Positions 51,829 through 60,553 of a stretch of 64,000 nucleotides of DNA are shown here, piece after piece. Position 1 is the stretch's first letter. Every line of letters begins with the position of its first letter. The DNA comes from Haloterrigena sp. H1 (GTDB taxonomy: Archaea; Halobacteriota; Halobacteria; Halobacteriales; Natrialbaceae), in assembly GCF_005938085.1 (NCBI RefSeq), contig NZ_SMZK01000002.1, positions 372,001 to 436,000 of the forward strand. The letters run 5' to 3'. Under the pieces are notes generated by a model. It was not told where the DNA came from. It did not search any database and worked only from the letters and a program-made list of their open reading frames with translations. The position numbers and the translations under genes were made by a program.

Positions 51829-53109
51829 ATGGCTCGAGAGACGATTCCCGTTACCGTGCTGAGCGGCACTCTCGGCGCGGGTAAGACGACCGTGTTGAAC
51901 AACCTGCTGAACACACGAACGGATCTGGACATCGCGGTGCTCGTCAACGATATGGGTGAGGTAAACGTCGATGCCGACCGCGTTGCAGAACACTCCGACA
52001 TCTCGGAGGACGACGAGGAACTGGTGGAGTTATCGAACGGCTGCATCTGCTGTGAACTCCGTGGTGACCTGCTCGACGCACTCGCAAAGCTCGCACAGGC
52101 ACGCGACTTCGATTATCTCGTCATCGAATCCACTGGGGTCGCCGAACCACTTCCAGTCGCCCAGACGCTCACGATGGGGTTCGACCAGTCGGATCTCGAT
52201 CCGACCGCGTTCTACGAGGAGACCGGCATCGAAGTGATGGACTACTACGAACTCGACACGACGGTTACCGTCGTCGACGCCCACCAGTTCTGGACGACGT
52301 TCGACTCGAAAGAGTCGCTTATGGACGGCGACACCGAGAAGCACCTCGGGAACCTGCTCGTCGAACAGATCGAGTTCTGTGACGTGCTCCTATTGAACAA
52401 GTGTGACCTCGTCGACGCAGAGACGCTCGCAGAAATCGAGGAAATGCTCTCGGTGCTCCAACCGCGGGCGGAGATCGTCCGGACCGAACACGGGAACGTC
52501 GACCCGGAACTGGTCTTGGGTACAGGTCGGTTCGACCTCGAGGAAGCGAGCCAGTCGGCCGGCTGGCTGCAGGAGTTGCGAGAACCCCACGAGTCCGCCG
52601 AGGAAGAACACGGCGTCACCTCGTTCGTCTACTCGTCGCGGCGTCCGTTCCATCCCGAACGGTTCGCAGATGTACTCGACTCGCTTCCTACGAACGTCGT
52701 TCGGTCGAAGGGACACTTCTGGCTGGCTGGACGAGCGGAAATCGCGCTAGGGTTGAACGTCGCCGGGCAGTCGATCCGAATCACGCCAGCTGGCAGGTGG
52801 ATTGTGTCTCTTCCACCTGAAGAGCGCGAGGCCTACATCGAAGACAATCCGGAGCTCGCGGACGTCTGGGACGAGACGTGGGGTGACAGAGGGACCCAAC
52901 TCGTTCTCATCGGAACCGAGATGGACCATGATGCCCTCCGTAGTGACCTCGACGACGCGACGCTGACCGACGAGGAGATGGACGCTGACTGGGCTGCCTT
53001 TGAGGACCGCTTCCCAACGTTTGGTGGCGAAGAAAACGCCGAAGACGCGACCGAACAGGACGACCAGACGAGCGAGGATCAAGCCGAAGAGATCGGCCTG
53101 TCGGGCTAA
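51829..53109 (+). CDS. COG0523 (CobW/G3E) GTPase, likely zinc metallochaperone
   Basis: The 426-aa protein has GTLGAGKT (13-20, Walker A), GCICC (71-75, the metal-binding CXCC motif), ESTGVAEP and NKCD for guanine binding. The CobW C-terminal domain follows (VTSFVYSSRRPFHPERFADV). The last about 60 residues are very acidic, typical of halophiles or an added metal-binding tail. COG0523 proteins move zinc or other metals to client enzymes. Location convergent with a znuACB operon supports a zinc role. The 88-aa gene behind it starts two bases after its stop. Confidence 0.9.
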   Translation: MARETIPVTVLSGTLGAGKTTVLNNLLNTRTDLDIAVLVNDMGEVNVDADRVAEHSDISEDDEELVELSNGCICCELRGDLLDALAKLAQARDFDYLVIESTGVAEPLPVAQTLTMGFDQSDLDPTAFYEETGIEVMDYYELDTTVTVVDAHQFWTTFDSKESLMDGDTEKHLGNLLVEQIEFCDVLLLNKCDLVDAETLAEIEEMLSVLQPRAEIVRTEHGNVDPELVLGTGRFDLEEASQSAGWLQELREPHESAEEEHGVTSFVYSSRRPFHPERFADVLDSLPTNVVRSKGHFWLAGRAEIALGLNVAGQSIRITPAGRWIVSLPPEEREAYIEDNPELADVWDETWGDRGTQLVLIGTEMDHDALRSDLDDATLTDEEMDADWAAFEDRFPTFGGEENAEDATEQDDQTSEDQAEEIGLSG

Positions 53110-53111
53110 CG

Positions 53112-53378
53112 ATGCCGTCGCCACGCTCACTCTTTCAGACGGCCGTCGATGCAAACGTGCCGCGCCAGACACGCGAGACCGCGATCAATGGGCTTGCTAT
53201 GGCGGGTGCGACGACGCAACTTCGCGTCATCGCGGTCACGAGCGGTCTCGCCGGACCGTATCGGCGGCAGGCACTGTCTACACTCGATCTGTGTGGAGCG
53301 ACCGATGAACTCGAACGACTCGCTGCCGACTTGAGCCTTCACCGATCGCTCCGAAAACAGGCCGAAGAATTGGTGTAG
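53112..53378 (+). CDS. Small helical-repeat protein (88 aa) coupled to the COG0523 gene
   Basis: Two or three helical hairpins with repeating spacing (PRQTRETAINGLAMAG, PYRRQALSTLDLCG, HRSLRKQAEELV) look like HEAT/ARM-type repeats. The ATG lies two bases after the COG0523 stop, so the two are a translational unit. There is no metal motif. It may be a docking partner of the GTPase, by position only. Confidence 0.65.
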   Translation: MPSPRSLFQTAVDANVPRQTRETAINGLAMAGATTQLRVIAVTSGLAGPYRRQALSTLDLCGATDELERLAADLSLHRSLRKQAEELV

Positions 53379-53483
53379 TCCCGCTTCTCGCGGTTTCCTT
53401 TTCGTCGCGTCGCAACTGGAGATCGCAGTTACGACATCGGCGCAGCCGAGAGAACACAGCGGGCGAGGATCACGGACACCCCC

Positions 53484-54731
53484 TCAAGTGGGGTGTGCAG
53501 GTTCAACCGCGGTTCGGCGCTGTCCCCGCGAATCTGGACACCTCGCGAGGAGCCGCTCAGCAACTCGACGCGCGCCAACGATGTTCCGAGCCAGTGGTCC
53601 GACAGTCGTCTCCGCGAGTTTTCCCACGACAGATACCCTCGAGTCGGTGCCGTCGGTTCGTCGCCACGCAAGTGTGCGATCGTTGAGGACGGGAAAGCCG
53701 TTTGTACCGCGCTCGAGTCCAAGCGTCTCGGCGGCCTGGCTGACCAGCGGATGGTCGGGTGCCGGCTCGAGGCCCGTCGCAAGCAGGACTTGTGCGTTCG
53801 CTGTGGACGCGCCGTCAGCGAACCGGACGAGCAAGCCATCGTCGGTGGCGTGGGCGCATGCAATCTCGCCGAGACGGATTGTGAGGTCACCACGATCACG
53901 GGCATTGGTCAGTTGGTCCATGACGTAGGGCGGAATCGTCGCGTCGTTTCTGGCGTTTCGGATTCGGTCGTGTCGTGCCTGAGAACCGGCTGGGAGCGTG
54001 TGGAGGTGGGTCTCGATATGTCCCCAGTTGATCCAGTATGGGTCGGCCTCCGGGAGTGCTGTCTCCAAGTCGTGTCGAGAAAGCAGTGTTACATGCGTCT
54101 GCTCCGCGAAGCGACACGCGAGCTGTGCGGCCGTGATGCCGCCACCGACGACGATCGTCGTGCCATCGACCCCTGTCGCCCGCGCCGGATCGAACCCGTC
54201 ACCCCAGACGTGGGCGAGGGGCGCGGTGTCTGGTACCGTCGCCGTCCACTCTGGGTACGTCGGCTGCGGACCGAGCCCGAGAGCGAGAACGACGCGACGA
54301 GTATCAAACGCCCCATCATCCGTCTCGACTCGAAGAGAGTCTCGGGAGTCCGGATCCGTAATAGCGCTCACTGCTCTCCCGACGTGACAGTCCGCGAGAT
54401 TCTGGCGGTCGATAACATATCTGGCATGGTCGAGAAAGAGCTCGAGGGAGGGTCGATTCGGATAGTCGTCGGTCGCAACGAGTTCGTTCTCCCGGTCGTG
54501 TCCAGTTGCGAACGTCTCAAGGGAGAACGGCTCGGTATCGATGTGATGGACGAACGACGAACGGAGCGTCCGCATGCCACACTGTCGTGCTTTGGTGGCG
54601 AACGATGCAAGCAACTCCTCGTGGGGGTCGATGATCCGGAGGTCGTCGTGCGTGTAGCCGCCGCTATCGAGGAGGTAATTTGCGAGACAGGTTCCGTGAA
54701 CGCCGCCGCCGATGATGACGTACTCGTACAT
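53484..54731 (-). CDS. FAD/NAD(P)-binding oxidoreductase in the zinc operon
   Basis: The 415-aa protein starts MYEYVIIGGGVHGTCLANYL, a Rossmann FAD motif (GGGVHG), and has a second dinucleotide motif VVGGGITAAQLACRFAEQTH near 195-215 and an ATGLEP-type loop (LLATGLEPAP). The arrangement resembles flavin monooxygenases of the lysine/ornithine N-hydroxylase or YdhS-like group. Met 54731 is used because the fold begins there. It is the last gene of the znuA-znuC-znuB operon (37-base gap). The reaction and its link to zinc are unknown; production of a metal-binding small molecule is a thought. Confidence 0.75.
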   Translation of the reverse strand: MYEYVIIGGGVHGTCLANYLLDSGGYTHDDLRIIDPHEELLASFATKARQCGMRTLRSSFVHHIDTEPFSLETFATGHDRENELVATDDYPNRPSLELFLDHARYVIDRQNLADCHVGRAVSAITDPDSRDSLRVETDDGAFDTRRVVLALGLGPQPTYPEWTATVPDTAPLAHVWGDGFDPARATGVDGTTIVVGGGITAAQLACRFAEQTHVTLLSRHDLETALPEADPYWINWGHIETHLHTLPAGSQARHDRIRNARNDATIPPYVMDQLTNARDRGDLTIRLGEIACAHATDDGLLVRFADGASTANAQVLLATGLEPAPDHPLVSQAAETLGLERGTNGFPVLNDRTLAWRRTDGTDSRVSVVGKLAETTVGPLARNIVGARRVAERLLARCPDSRGQRRTAVEPAHPT

Positions 54732-54768
54732 TGGATTTCGGTCGGTGATTGTTGGGTGGCTGTGTGTG

Positions 54769-55833
54769 CTACTGCTGCTCGTCGCCGCCGTCAGCCTCGA
54801 GGACATCTCGAGAACGACCGGCTTGACGTCGATTCGACGGGTTCAGCGCACGGAGTGAAGCGTCAGCAGGGAGCTTTCGGACGATGAGGACGACTGTATA
54901 CACTGCAATCGCTGCGACGACGATCGAGCCGCCAGCAGCGATACCGTAAACGTACGAGAGCGTGACGCCGGCAATCGCCGCGAACTCGGCTGCGAGTATT
55001 GCGAGAAGAATCGAGTGTTTGAAACTCCGGGCGACGAGCGCCGCGGTAGCCACCGGAACGACGAGCATCGCTGCCACAAGGATAACGCCCATGATCTGCA
55101 TCGCACTGACCACGACCAGCGCCGTGAGGACGACCATGAGTCGCTTGTAGCGTCTGACGCCGAGTCGTACCGCGCGAGCGGCCGTCGCATCGAAGGTGAC
55201 GTACAGCAGTGGCCGATACGCCAGCGTAACAAGCCCGCCGACGAAGAAGCACATGAACACGAGACGCCCAACGTCCCCTTTCGATACGGTCGCCAGGCTT
55301 CCAAACAGGTAGGCGTCGATCCCGACGGCGATACCGCCGCCGGTCGCGGTAATAAGAATGCTCCCGACCGCGAACCCGCCGGTCAGCACGATCGCCAGCG
55401 ACGTATCGGTGTACGCGCCAGCGTGTTCGACTAGCAACTCGACGAGCAGGGCCGTGACGACCGCGACGACAAACGCAGTCAGCAGCGGCGACAGCGACAG
55501 TTCGAACGTCGCATTGAGGAACAGGCCGACGGCGACGCCCGCGAAGGCGGTGTGCGCGAGCGTATCACTGATCATCGAGATCTCTCGATGCACAAGGAAA
55601 GTGCCGACGAGCGGCCCGATAACGGCGACACAGACGGCAGCGAGGTATGCTCGCTGCATGTAGGGATAGCCGAGCATCGGGACATCGACGATTTCGGCGA
55701 GAAGCCCCATCGCTGCGCCGTAGACATCCTCGAGGAACCACTCGAAGAGCCAAGCCAGTTCCCCGAGGAGCCATCCGAGCGTCGCCGTACTCTCGACTGT
55801 CGTTTCAGGTATGGGTGATGGTTGTGGGGACAT
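54769..55833 (-). CDS. znuB: Zinc/manganese ABC transporter permease (ZnuB-like)
   Basis: The 354-aa protein has about eight hydrophobic helices and the ABC-3 family coupling loop region (YLFGSLATVSKGDVGRLVFM). Conserved stretches include LVHREISMISDTLAHTAFAG (family metal-path helix with D and H) and VILVAAMLVVPVATAALVAR. It starts two bases after the ATPase stop. The C-terminal acid-rich tail is halophilic. Confidence 0.88.
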   Translation of the reverse strand: MSPQPSPIPETTVESTATLGWLLGELAWLFEWFLEDVYGAAMGLLAEIVDVPMLGYPYMQRAYLAAVCVAVIGPLVGTFLVHREISMISDTLAHTAFAGVAVGLFLNATFELSLSPLLTAFVVAVVTALLVELLVEHAGAYTDTSLAIVLTGGFAVGSILITATGGGIAVGIDAYLFGSLATVSKGDVGRLVFMCFFVGGLVTLAYRPLLYVTFDATAARAVRLGVRRYKRLMVVLTALVVVSAMQIMGVILVAAMLVVPVATAALVARSFKHSILLAILAAEFAAIAGVTLSYVYGIAAGGSIVVAAIAVYTVVLIVRKLPADASLRALNPSNRRQAGRSRDVLEADGGDEQQ

Positions 55834-55835
55834 AA

Positions 55836-56609
55836 TCAGTGGTCGTGGTGGACGACGTGCTGGTCAGTGCCGTACGCTGCCGCAAGGGCATCGGTCGCGA
55901 CGAAGTCGTCCGGATCGCCGTCGAAATACAGTCGGCGGTTGAGACACGCGATCTCGGTCGCGTACGTCGTGACGACGCCGATGTCGTGTTCGATGAGGAT
56001 GACCGTCAGCCCGGTCGCATTGAGCGTATGAAGGAGGTGATAGAACTCCTCCCGAGACTCCGCGTCCACGCCGACGGTCGGCTCGTCGAGGACCAGAAGG
56101 TCCGCCTCGGAGGCCAGCGCACGGGCGATGAAGATCCGCTGGCGCTGGCCGCCAGAGAGACGACCGACGCGCCGCGAGGCGAGCTCCGTGATGCCGACCC
56201 GGTCCATCGACTCGTCGATCGCACGGCGATCCGCCCGTGAAAACCGGCCGACGAGCCGGTGTGGGTATCGTCCCATCGCGACCGCTTCGCGTACCGTCAC
56301 CGGCATATCGCGTGCCGTCTCGGTGACGTTCTGTGCGACGTATCCGAGTCGCTCGCCGTCGTCGAACTCGTGTGCAGGCTCGCCAAAGAGGGTCACCGAT
56401 CCCGTCTCCGGCCGTTTGAGGCCGAGCATCAGCTCGAGGAGCGTGCTTTTGCCACTCCCGTTCGGACCGACGAGCCCGAGAAACGTTCCCGGTCCGACGT
56501 CGATCGAGACGTCCTCGAGGACTGGCTGCTCACCGTAGCGAAACGACACCTCGTCGACGCTGATGATCGGGTCCGCTGGGTGTCGTTCGGCCGCTGTTTC
56601 GGTCGTCAT
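55836..56609 (-). CDS. znuC: Zinc/manganese ABC transporter ATPase (ZnuC-like)
   Basis: The 257-aa ATPase has Walker A VGPNGSGKST, Q-loop YVAQNV, signature RLSGGQRQRIFIARALASEA and Walker B LLVLDEPTVGVD, with H in LIEHDIGVV. ATG 56609 is chosen because it overlaps the small upstream gene's stop (ATGA) and because homology begins there; longer frames are spurious. It ends in HVVHHDH, a His-rich tail that could hold metal. Confidence 0.9.
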   Translation of the reverse strand: MTTETAAERHPADPIISVDEVSFRYGEQPVLEDVSIDVGPGTFLGLVGPNGSGKSTLLELMLGLKRPETGSVTLFGEPAHEFDDGERLGYVAQNVTETARDMPVTVREAVAMGRYPHRLVGRFSRADRRAIDESMDRVGITELASRRVGRLSGGQRQRIFIARALASEADLLVLDEPTVGVDAESREEFYHLLHTLNATGLTVILIEHDIGVVTTYATEIACLNRRLYFDGDPDDFVATDALAAAYGTDQHVVHHDH

Positions 56610-56827
56610 CGCATCTCCTCGAGATCGACGAACGACTCGCCGTGGGCTGTTATCCATGCCGTCGTCCGATACGGGGCGGCCACATCTGGCGGATAGATCG
56701 TACAGGCCGATCGTCCCGTCGTCTCGACGACGACCGCCAGTAGTCCTGCACGCGATGGGTCGGTCGCCCCTGGTTCTGCCGATCCGGTCCACTCCGGTTC
56801 GGAATCGGTCGGCATCGAGTCGCTCAT
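56606..56827 (-). CDS. Small haloarchaeal protein between znuA and znuC (73 aa)
   Basis: It reads MSDSMPTDSEPEWTGSAEPG, followed by a beta-rich part with CTIYPPDVAAPYRTTAWITA and ends ESFVDLEEMR. I recall small haloarchaeal proteins with this TTAWITA...DLEEMR ending next to metal transport genes (DUF7511-type). It overlaps both neighbours by a few bases, so it is firmly part of the zinc operon. Its role is unknown. Confidence 0.65.
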   Translation of the reverse strand: MSDSMPTDSEPEWTGSAEPGATDPSRAGLLAVVVETTGRSACTIYPPDVAAPYRTTAWITAHGESFVDLEEMR

Positions 56828-58257
56828 TACGCGTCGAGGGCCTCCGTCAGCGTCTCGAGGTTGATGTTCTCCATAATCTCGACGTATCCCCAGCCGTCAT
56901 CGGCCCACTCCTGGGTCTGTCCGGGGATCGGCGTCAGTGGAAGCACGTCCGTTGCATCCGTCTCTTCGACGAGTCGCTCCGCTGCCGTCTGTGGTTCGAG
57001 CGGATCAGCACAGACGTACTCGAGGTTATGATCCGAGATAATCTCCTGAGCCCGCTCGATGTCCCGTAGCGTGGGCTGATCGTCCGGCGAGAGACCAGTG
57101 AGCGTCTGCACATTGAACTCGTAGCGTTGTCCGAGATACTGGAAGGCGTTGTGCCCGGCGACGAACACGACGTCTTTGGACGCGTTCTGGAGTTCAGACT
57201 GGAACGTGTCGTCTAGTTCGTCCAGCCTAGTGCTGTACGCGTCGGCATTTTCGGTATACGCTGTGGCATTGTCGCCATCGATGTCGGCGAAACCGTTGCG
57301 GATGGTCTCGACTGCCTGCTTGGCGCGCATCGGATCGAGCCAAAAGTGGGGATCGCGACCGCTGGCGTGGTCGTGATTGTGACCGTCCTCCTCGGCTGCG
57401 TGCGCTTCCTCGTCGTCACTGGCGTGGTCGTGCTCGTCCTCGGTTCCGTGATCGTGCTCGCCGTCGTCATGAGAGACACCTTCCGCCAGTACTGTCACGG
57501 TCGACCCGGTGTCACCGGTAAGTTCGAGCGTGACAGTCCCGGTTTCGGTGTGAACCACGTAGTACTCCTCCATACCGTCGCAACTCTCGACGCCGTGCGC
57601 TTCGTGAACGACGGAGCCCGAAGCCGGGTGTACCGTGTCGTGGGTGTCCGTAAAGAACGCGTACTCACCGCCCTCTTCGGCTTCGAAGGCGACGTATCCG
57701 GTCTCTTCGGGAAGTTCGACGGCGTACGGCTGGTGGGTCTGTGAGAACGTCGCCGCGTTCGCTGCAGACGGGGCCGCAGTGAGTGGATCCGCATTACCCT
57801 CTTCCATGTGACCACACGCGTGGGACACTGCGTGACTGCCGAGAGGATTGTCACTCTGTCCTTCCTCGTGGTCGTGACCGGCTTCAGCGAGGGTTATCTC
57901 CTCTCCAACGGCCACGGTTTGCACGTCGGCATCGTCGTCTCGAACGCTCTGAACAAGGTCGTCAGCCCAAGGCTGGAACCCTTCTATTCCGTGGATGAAC
58001 AGATCGGACTTGAGAACTGTTCCCTGGACCTTCGGGCCCGGTTCCCAGCCGTGTCCGTGCTGTCCGATCGGGACGAGTGTCTCTGCAGTTGCAATGTCAC
58101 CCGCGACCTTGCTCGCAAAATCCCCGAAGACGAAAAACGATGACTGCGCTACTGTCCCATCGCTTCCGGAGGACTCCGAGAGACATCCTGCGATCGTCCC
58201 GAACGCGGCTGCTCCAAGACTCGTTGTAATGACTTGTCGGCGTGTATGTTGCGACAT
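56827..58257 (-). CDS. znuA: Zinc-binding lipoprotein with inserted extra domain (ZnuA-like)
   Basis: The 476-aa protein starts with a Tat signal and lipobox (HTRRQVITTSLGAAAFGTIA then GC). Family blocks are FFVFGDFASKVAGD, VPIGQHGHGWEPGP (first His ligand), RDPHFWLDPMRA, VFVAGHNAFQYLGQ and LEPQTAAERLVEET. Typical ZnuA proteins are about 310-350 aa. The excess is an insertion at residues about 135-262 (with HACGH, FFTDTHDTVHPASGSVVHEA, SCDG) followed by a His/Asp-rich linker (263-298, HDHGTEDEHDHAS). The linker is common in zinc-binding ZnuAs; the inserted beta-rich domain is not one I can name. It is first in the zinc operon. Confidence 0.88.
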   Translation of the reverse strand: MSQHTRRQVITTSLGAAAFGTIAGCLSESSGSDGTVAQSSFFVFGDFASKVAGDIATAETLVPIGQHGHGWEPGPKVQGTVLKSDLFIHGIEGFQPWADDLVQSVRDDDADVQTVAVGEEITLAEAGHDHEEGQSDNPLGSHAVSHACGHMEEGNADPLTAAPSAANAATFSQTHQPYAVELPEETGYVAFEAEEGGEYAFFTDTHDTVHPASGSVVHEAHGVESCDGMEEYYVVHTETGTVTLELTGDTGSTVTVLAEGVSHDDGEHDHGTEDEHDHASDDEEAHAAEEDGHNHDHASGRDPHFWLDPMRAKQAVETIRNGFADIDGDNATAYTENADAYSTRLDELDDTFQSELQNASKDVVFVAGHNAFQYLGQRYEFNVQTLTGLSPDDQPTLRDIERAQEIISDHNLEYVCADPLEPQTAAERLVEETDATDVLPLTPIPGQTQEWADDGWGYVEIMENINLETLTEALDA

Positions 58258-58279
58258 CTGTTACTAACTCAAACGCCCT

Positions 58280-58305
58280 AGATAATAATTGCTATGATCT
58301 TAGCA
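58280..58305 (-). promoter_or_regulatory. znuA promoter: TATA box and adjacent palindrome
   Basis: The palindrome tgctatgatcttagca (58290-58305, arms TGCTA/TAGCA) lies directly upstream of a TATA-like aattattatc (58280-58290) that is 23-33 bases before the znuA start. A repressor here would block TFB/TBP binding, as expected for zinc control. Archaeal DtxR/MntR-like or Zur-like proteins are candidates; none is encoded in the window. The rest of 58306-58533 shows no gene. Confidence 0.5.
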
Positions 58306-58533
58306 TCATATCTTAATAACAGGGCTGCTCTGTTCCAGAAGGGTATCAACAGCAGGATGAGAGTTCACTATCCTCCCCAGTGAAATCAGACACAAGCGAG
58401 CGCAGATGCGTCACCTCTGATTGATTCGGCAATCAGAACGGTCTGGAAGAGAGTGAGTGTCTCACCAGCGCGACGAACACTGCCCGCTGGATGTGCAACG
58501 GCGAAGACTAACTGTCGGGAATCTTCGAGGGAA

Positions 58534-59781
58534 TCACGCCTGTTCTGCACCGCTATACAGATTCTGTACCTCTTCGAGGGACGGATCGATTTCCGTAACT
58601 CCACTCGTCGCCTTTCGTGCCCCTTCGGTGTCTTTTAGGCCAAAACCAGTTGAGTTTATTACAACTGTCTCTCCGATCTCGATGATTCCCTCTTCGAGCG
58701 CTCGCCTGACACCAGCAAGCGACGTCGCTCCAGCTGGCTCCGTGTAGATGCCTTCGGTGTGGCCAAGTAGCGTCTCGGCTTCGAGGATCTCTGTATCGCT
58801 GGCGAGCAGCGACGTTCCGCCACTTTCCTCCAGCGCGCGGCAGGCTTTAATCGTATTTCGTGGACACCCAACGGCGATGCTATCGGCCAGTGTGTCTGCG
58901 ACATCGTCGACATCGTCGTGCTTGTGAAATGCATCGTGAATCGAGGATGCGCCCTCTGCCTGTACACCGAGCATCTTCGGCGTATCGTCGACGTAATCGA
59001 GCTCGTAGAATTCGCGGAACCCTTTCCATGCACCGGCAATCGTACAGCCGTCTCCCATCGAAAAGACGACCCAGTCGGGAATCTTGCCACGTGCTGTCGA
59101 CTGCTCGGCCAGCTCATGTCCGACCGTACGCTTGCCTTCGACCTGGAACGGGTTGATCGCCGCGTTTCGGTTGTACCAGCCATATTTCTCAGTCACCTCC
59201 ACACTTAGATCGTATGCCGCATCGTACGAGCCGTCGACGGCGAGCACATCGGCTCCGTAGACCAGCGGCTGTGTGAGCTTTCCGCTCGGTGCATCTCCAG
59301 GAACGAAAATACGGCAGTCTAGATCCCCTCGAGCGGCGTAGCCGGAAAGCGAGGCTGCAGCGTTGCCAGTCGACGCGCAGGTGATGATCTCCCTGCCAGC
59401 GCGTTTCGCCTTCGTGACTGCGATCGAGCTTGCTCGATCTTTGAAACACCCCGTCGGATTGCGGCCATCGTCTTTGACTAACGTTTCAACACCGAGCTCG
59501 TCGCTTAGATTCGGCGCATCGAAGAGGTCCGTCCCACCCTCGTTGAGCGTAATGATCTCCGCGTCGTCGTGGACTGGCAGAAACGCTTCGTACTTCCACT
59601 GACTATCGATGACGCCGTCGAGGTCAGCCTCGAAAATGTCGTGAATGACGTCGTAGTCGTATTTCACCTCGAGAATGCCTTTGACACCCTCGTGCTCTGG
59701 ACAGGTGTAAATTATTTGATCGGGATCATACTCGTCTCCACAAATAGTGCATTCAAGCGCGGTAACATGCTCCATGACCAT
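58534..59781 (-). CDS. thrC: Threonine synthase-family PLP enzyme
   Basis: The 415-aa fold-type II enzyme has the PLP-lysine motif GRNPTGCFKDRASSIAV, the phosphate loop CASTGNAAASLSGYAARG and the C-terminal INSTGFGLKD. Residues 7-30 (LECTICGDEYDPDQIIYTCP) form a small zinc ribbon found on archaeal threonine synthases. It makes threonine from O-phosphohomoserine; some family members act on other beta-substituted substrates. Starts at 59781 (MVMEH) or 59775 (MEH) are equally possible. It is a single gene with TATA-like upstream sequence. Confidence 0.88.
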   Translation of the reverse strand: MVMEHVTALECTICGDEYDPDQIIYTCPEHEGVKGILEVKYDYDVIHDIFEADLDGVIDSQWKYEAFLPVHDDAEIITLNEGGTDLFDAPNLSDELGVETLVKDDGRNPTGCFKDRASSIAVTKAKRAGREIITCASTGNAAASLSGYAARGDLDCRIFVPGDAPSGKLTQPLVYGADVLAVDGSYDAAYDLSVEVTEKYGWYNRNAAINPFQVEGKRTVGHELAEQSTARGKIPDWVVFSMGDGCTIAGAWKGFREFYELDYVDDTPKMLGVQAEGASSIHDAFHKHDDVDDVADTLADSIAVGCPRNTIKACRALEESGGTSLLASDTEILEAETLLGHTEGIYTEPAGATSLAGVRRALEEGIIEIGETVVINSTGFGLKDTEGARKATSGVTEIDPSLEEVQNLYSGAEQA

Positions 59782-59877
59782 ACGATATGAAAGACGGCTA
59801 AGGTACAAATACGTCCATGCGAAAACTGGCATCTCTCACAGCCGGATCAATCAGTTCTGTCAACCGGTTGTCTAGCT

Positions 59878-60288
59878 TCACATCCACTCGAGTGCCTCGT
59901 TATGCTGAGCTGAGCCACGTACTCTGGATTCACGTTCCCATCTGGTCAATGCACGGCGTGTTCGTGGGTTGTCGATCGAGTAGTCGCCTGCCTCGAGGGC
60001 AGTCGCCGGCTGGGGGTTGTCGCAGGGGGCGGTGAACTCGTCACGATGGTTGCGTTCTTGGCTGCACTTTCTGCAGCGCCAGTAGCGTGTCCGATACTCG
60101 TAGCCATCTGTGAGATTGAGTTCATACGGTGTTGGCTCCGCGCCTGGCAGCCACTCGTCGATTGCGACGAGCTCGTATCCGTTTGGTTGGGCAATGTCTC
60201 CTGGATAGCTGCGATTGCGGTCGCTCGTGTACTCGTTTGTCGGTCGATCTCGATGCGGGTCGCTCTCGGGTTGTCGATCTGTACTCAT
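59878..60288 (-). CDS. Hypothetical zinc-ribbon-like protein (136 aa)
   Basis: The polar, Arg/Asp-rich protein has YWRCRKCSQERNHRDEFTAP followed by C, a short Cys motif that could bind zinc. The C-terminal stretch PRTRRALTRWERESRVRGS is helical and basic for a haloarchaeon. I recall similar proteins near plasmid or mobile-element genes, but cannot name a family. The gap 60289-60553 after it has a G-rich run (gagggcgggggcttgg) but no gene. Confidence 0.5.
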   Translation of the reverse strand: MSTDRQPESDPHRDRPTNEYTSDRNRSYPGDIAQPNGYELVAIDEWLPGAEPTPYELNLTDGYEYRTRYWRCRKCSQERNHRDEFTAPCDNPQPATALEAGDYSIDNPRTRRALTRWERESRVRGSAQHNEALEWM

Positions 60289-60553
60289 TCGTGGCTTCGA
60301 GGCACACGAGCATGCGCCTCACCCTCTCAGGCGCAGAAAACTGACTGGTCACGCTTGATCTACCCAGGTCTTATCAATCGACTTCACAGATTGCATCAAT
60401 GCTGTCATTCGATCAGACCTGTCGGTGAACTATGCCCTACTCGTCGCCTTCGGCGGCTTCTTGAGGGCGGGGGCTTGGCACCCTCACCGCCACCGCTAAC
60501 GATGGGCTTGAGGGAGTGATTGAAAAGACAACGGCCAGCGTGGAGGACGCGAA

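Noticed and set aside
53493..54887. Plus-strand 464-codon frame
   Set aside because: It is antisense to the FAD oxidoreductase, which shows both dinucleotide-binding motifs.
60289..60553. G-rich stretch with a short ORF tail as an IS element end
   Set aside because: It recalls haloarchaeal IS flanks, but there is no hairpin or transposase sequence to support it.
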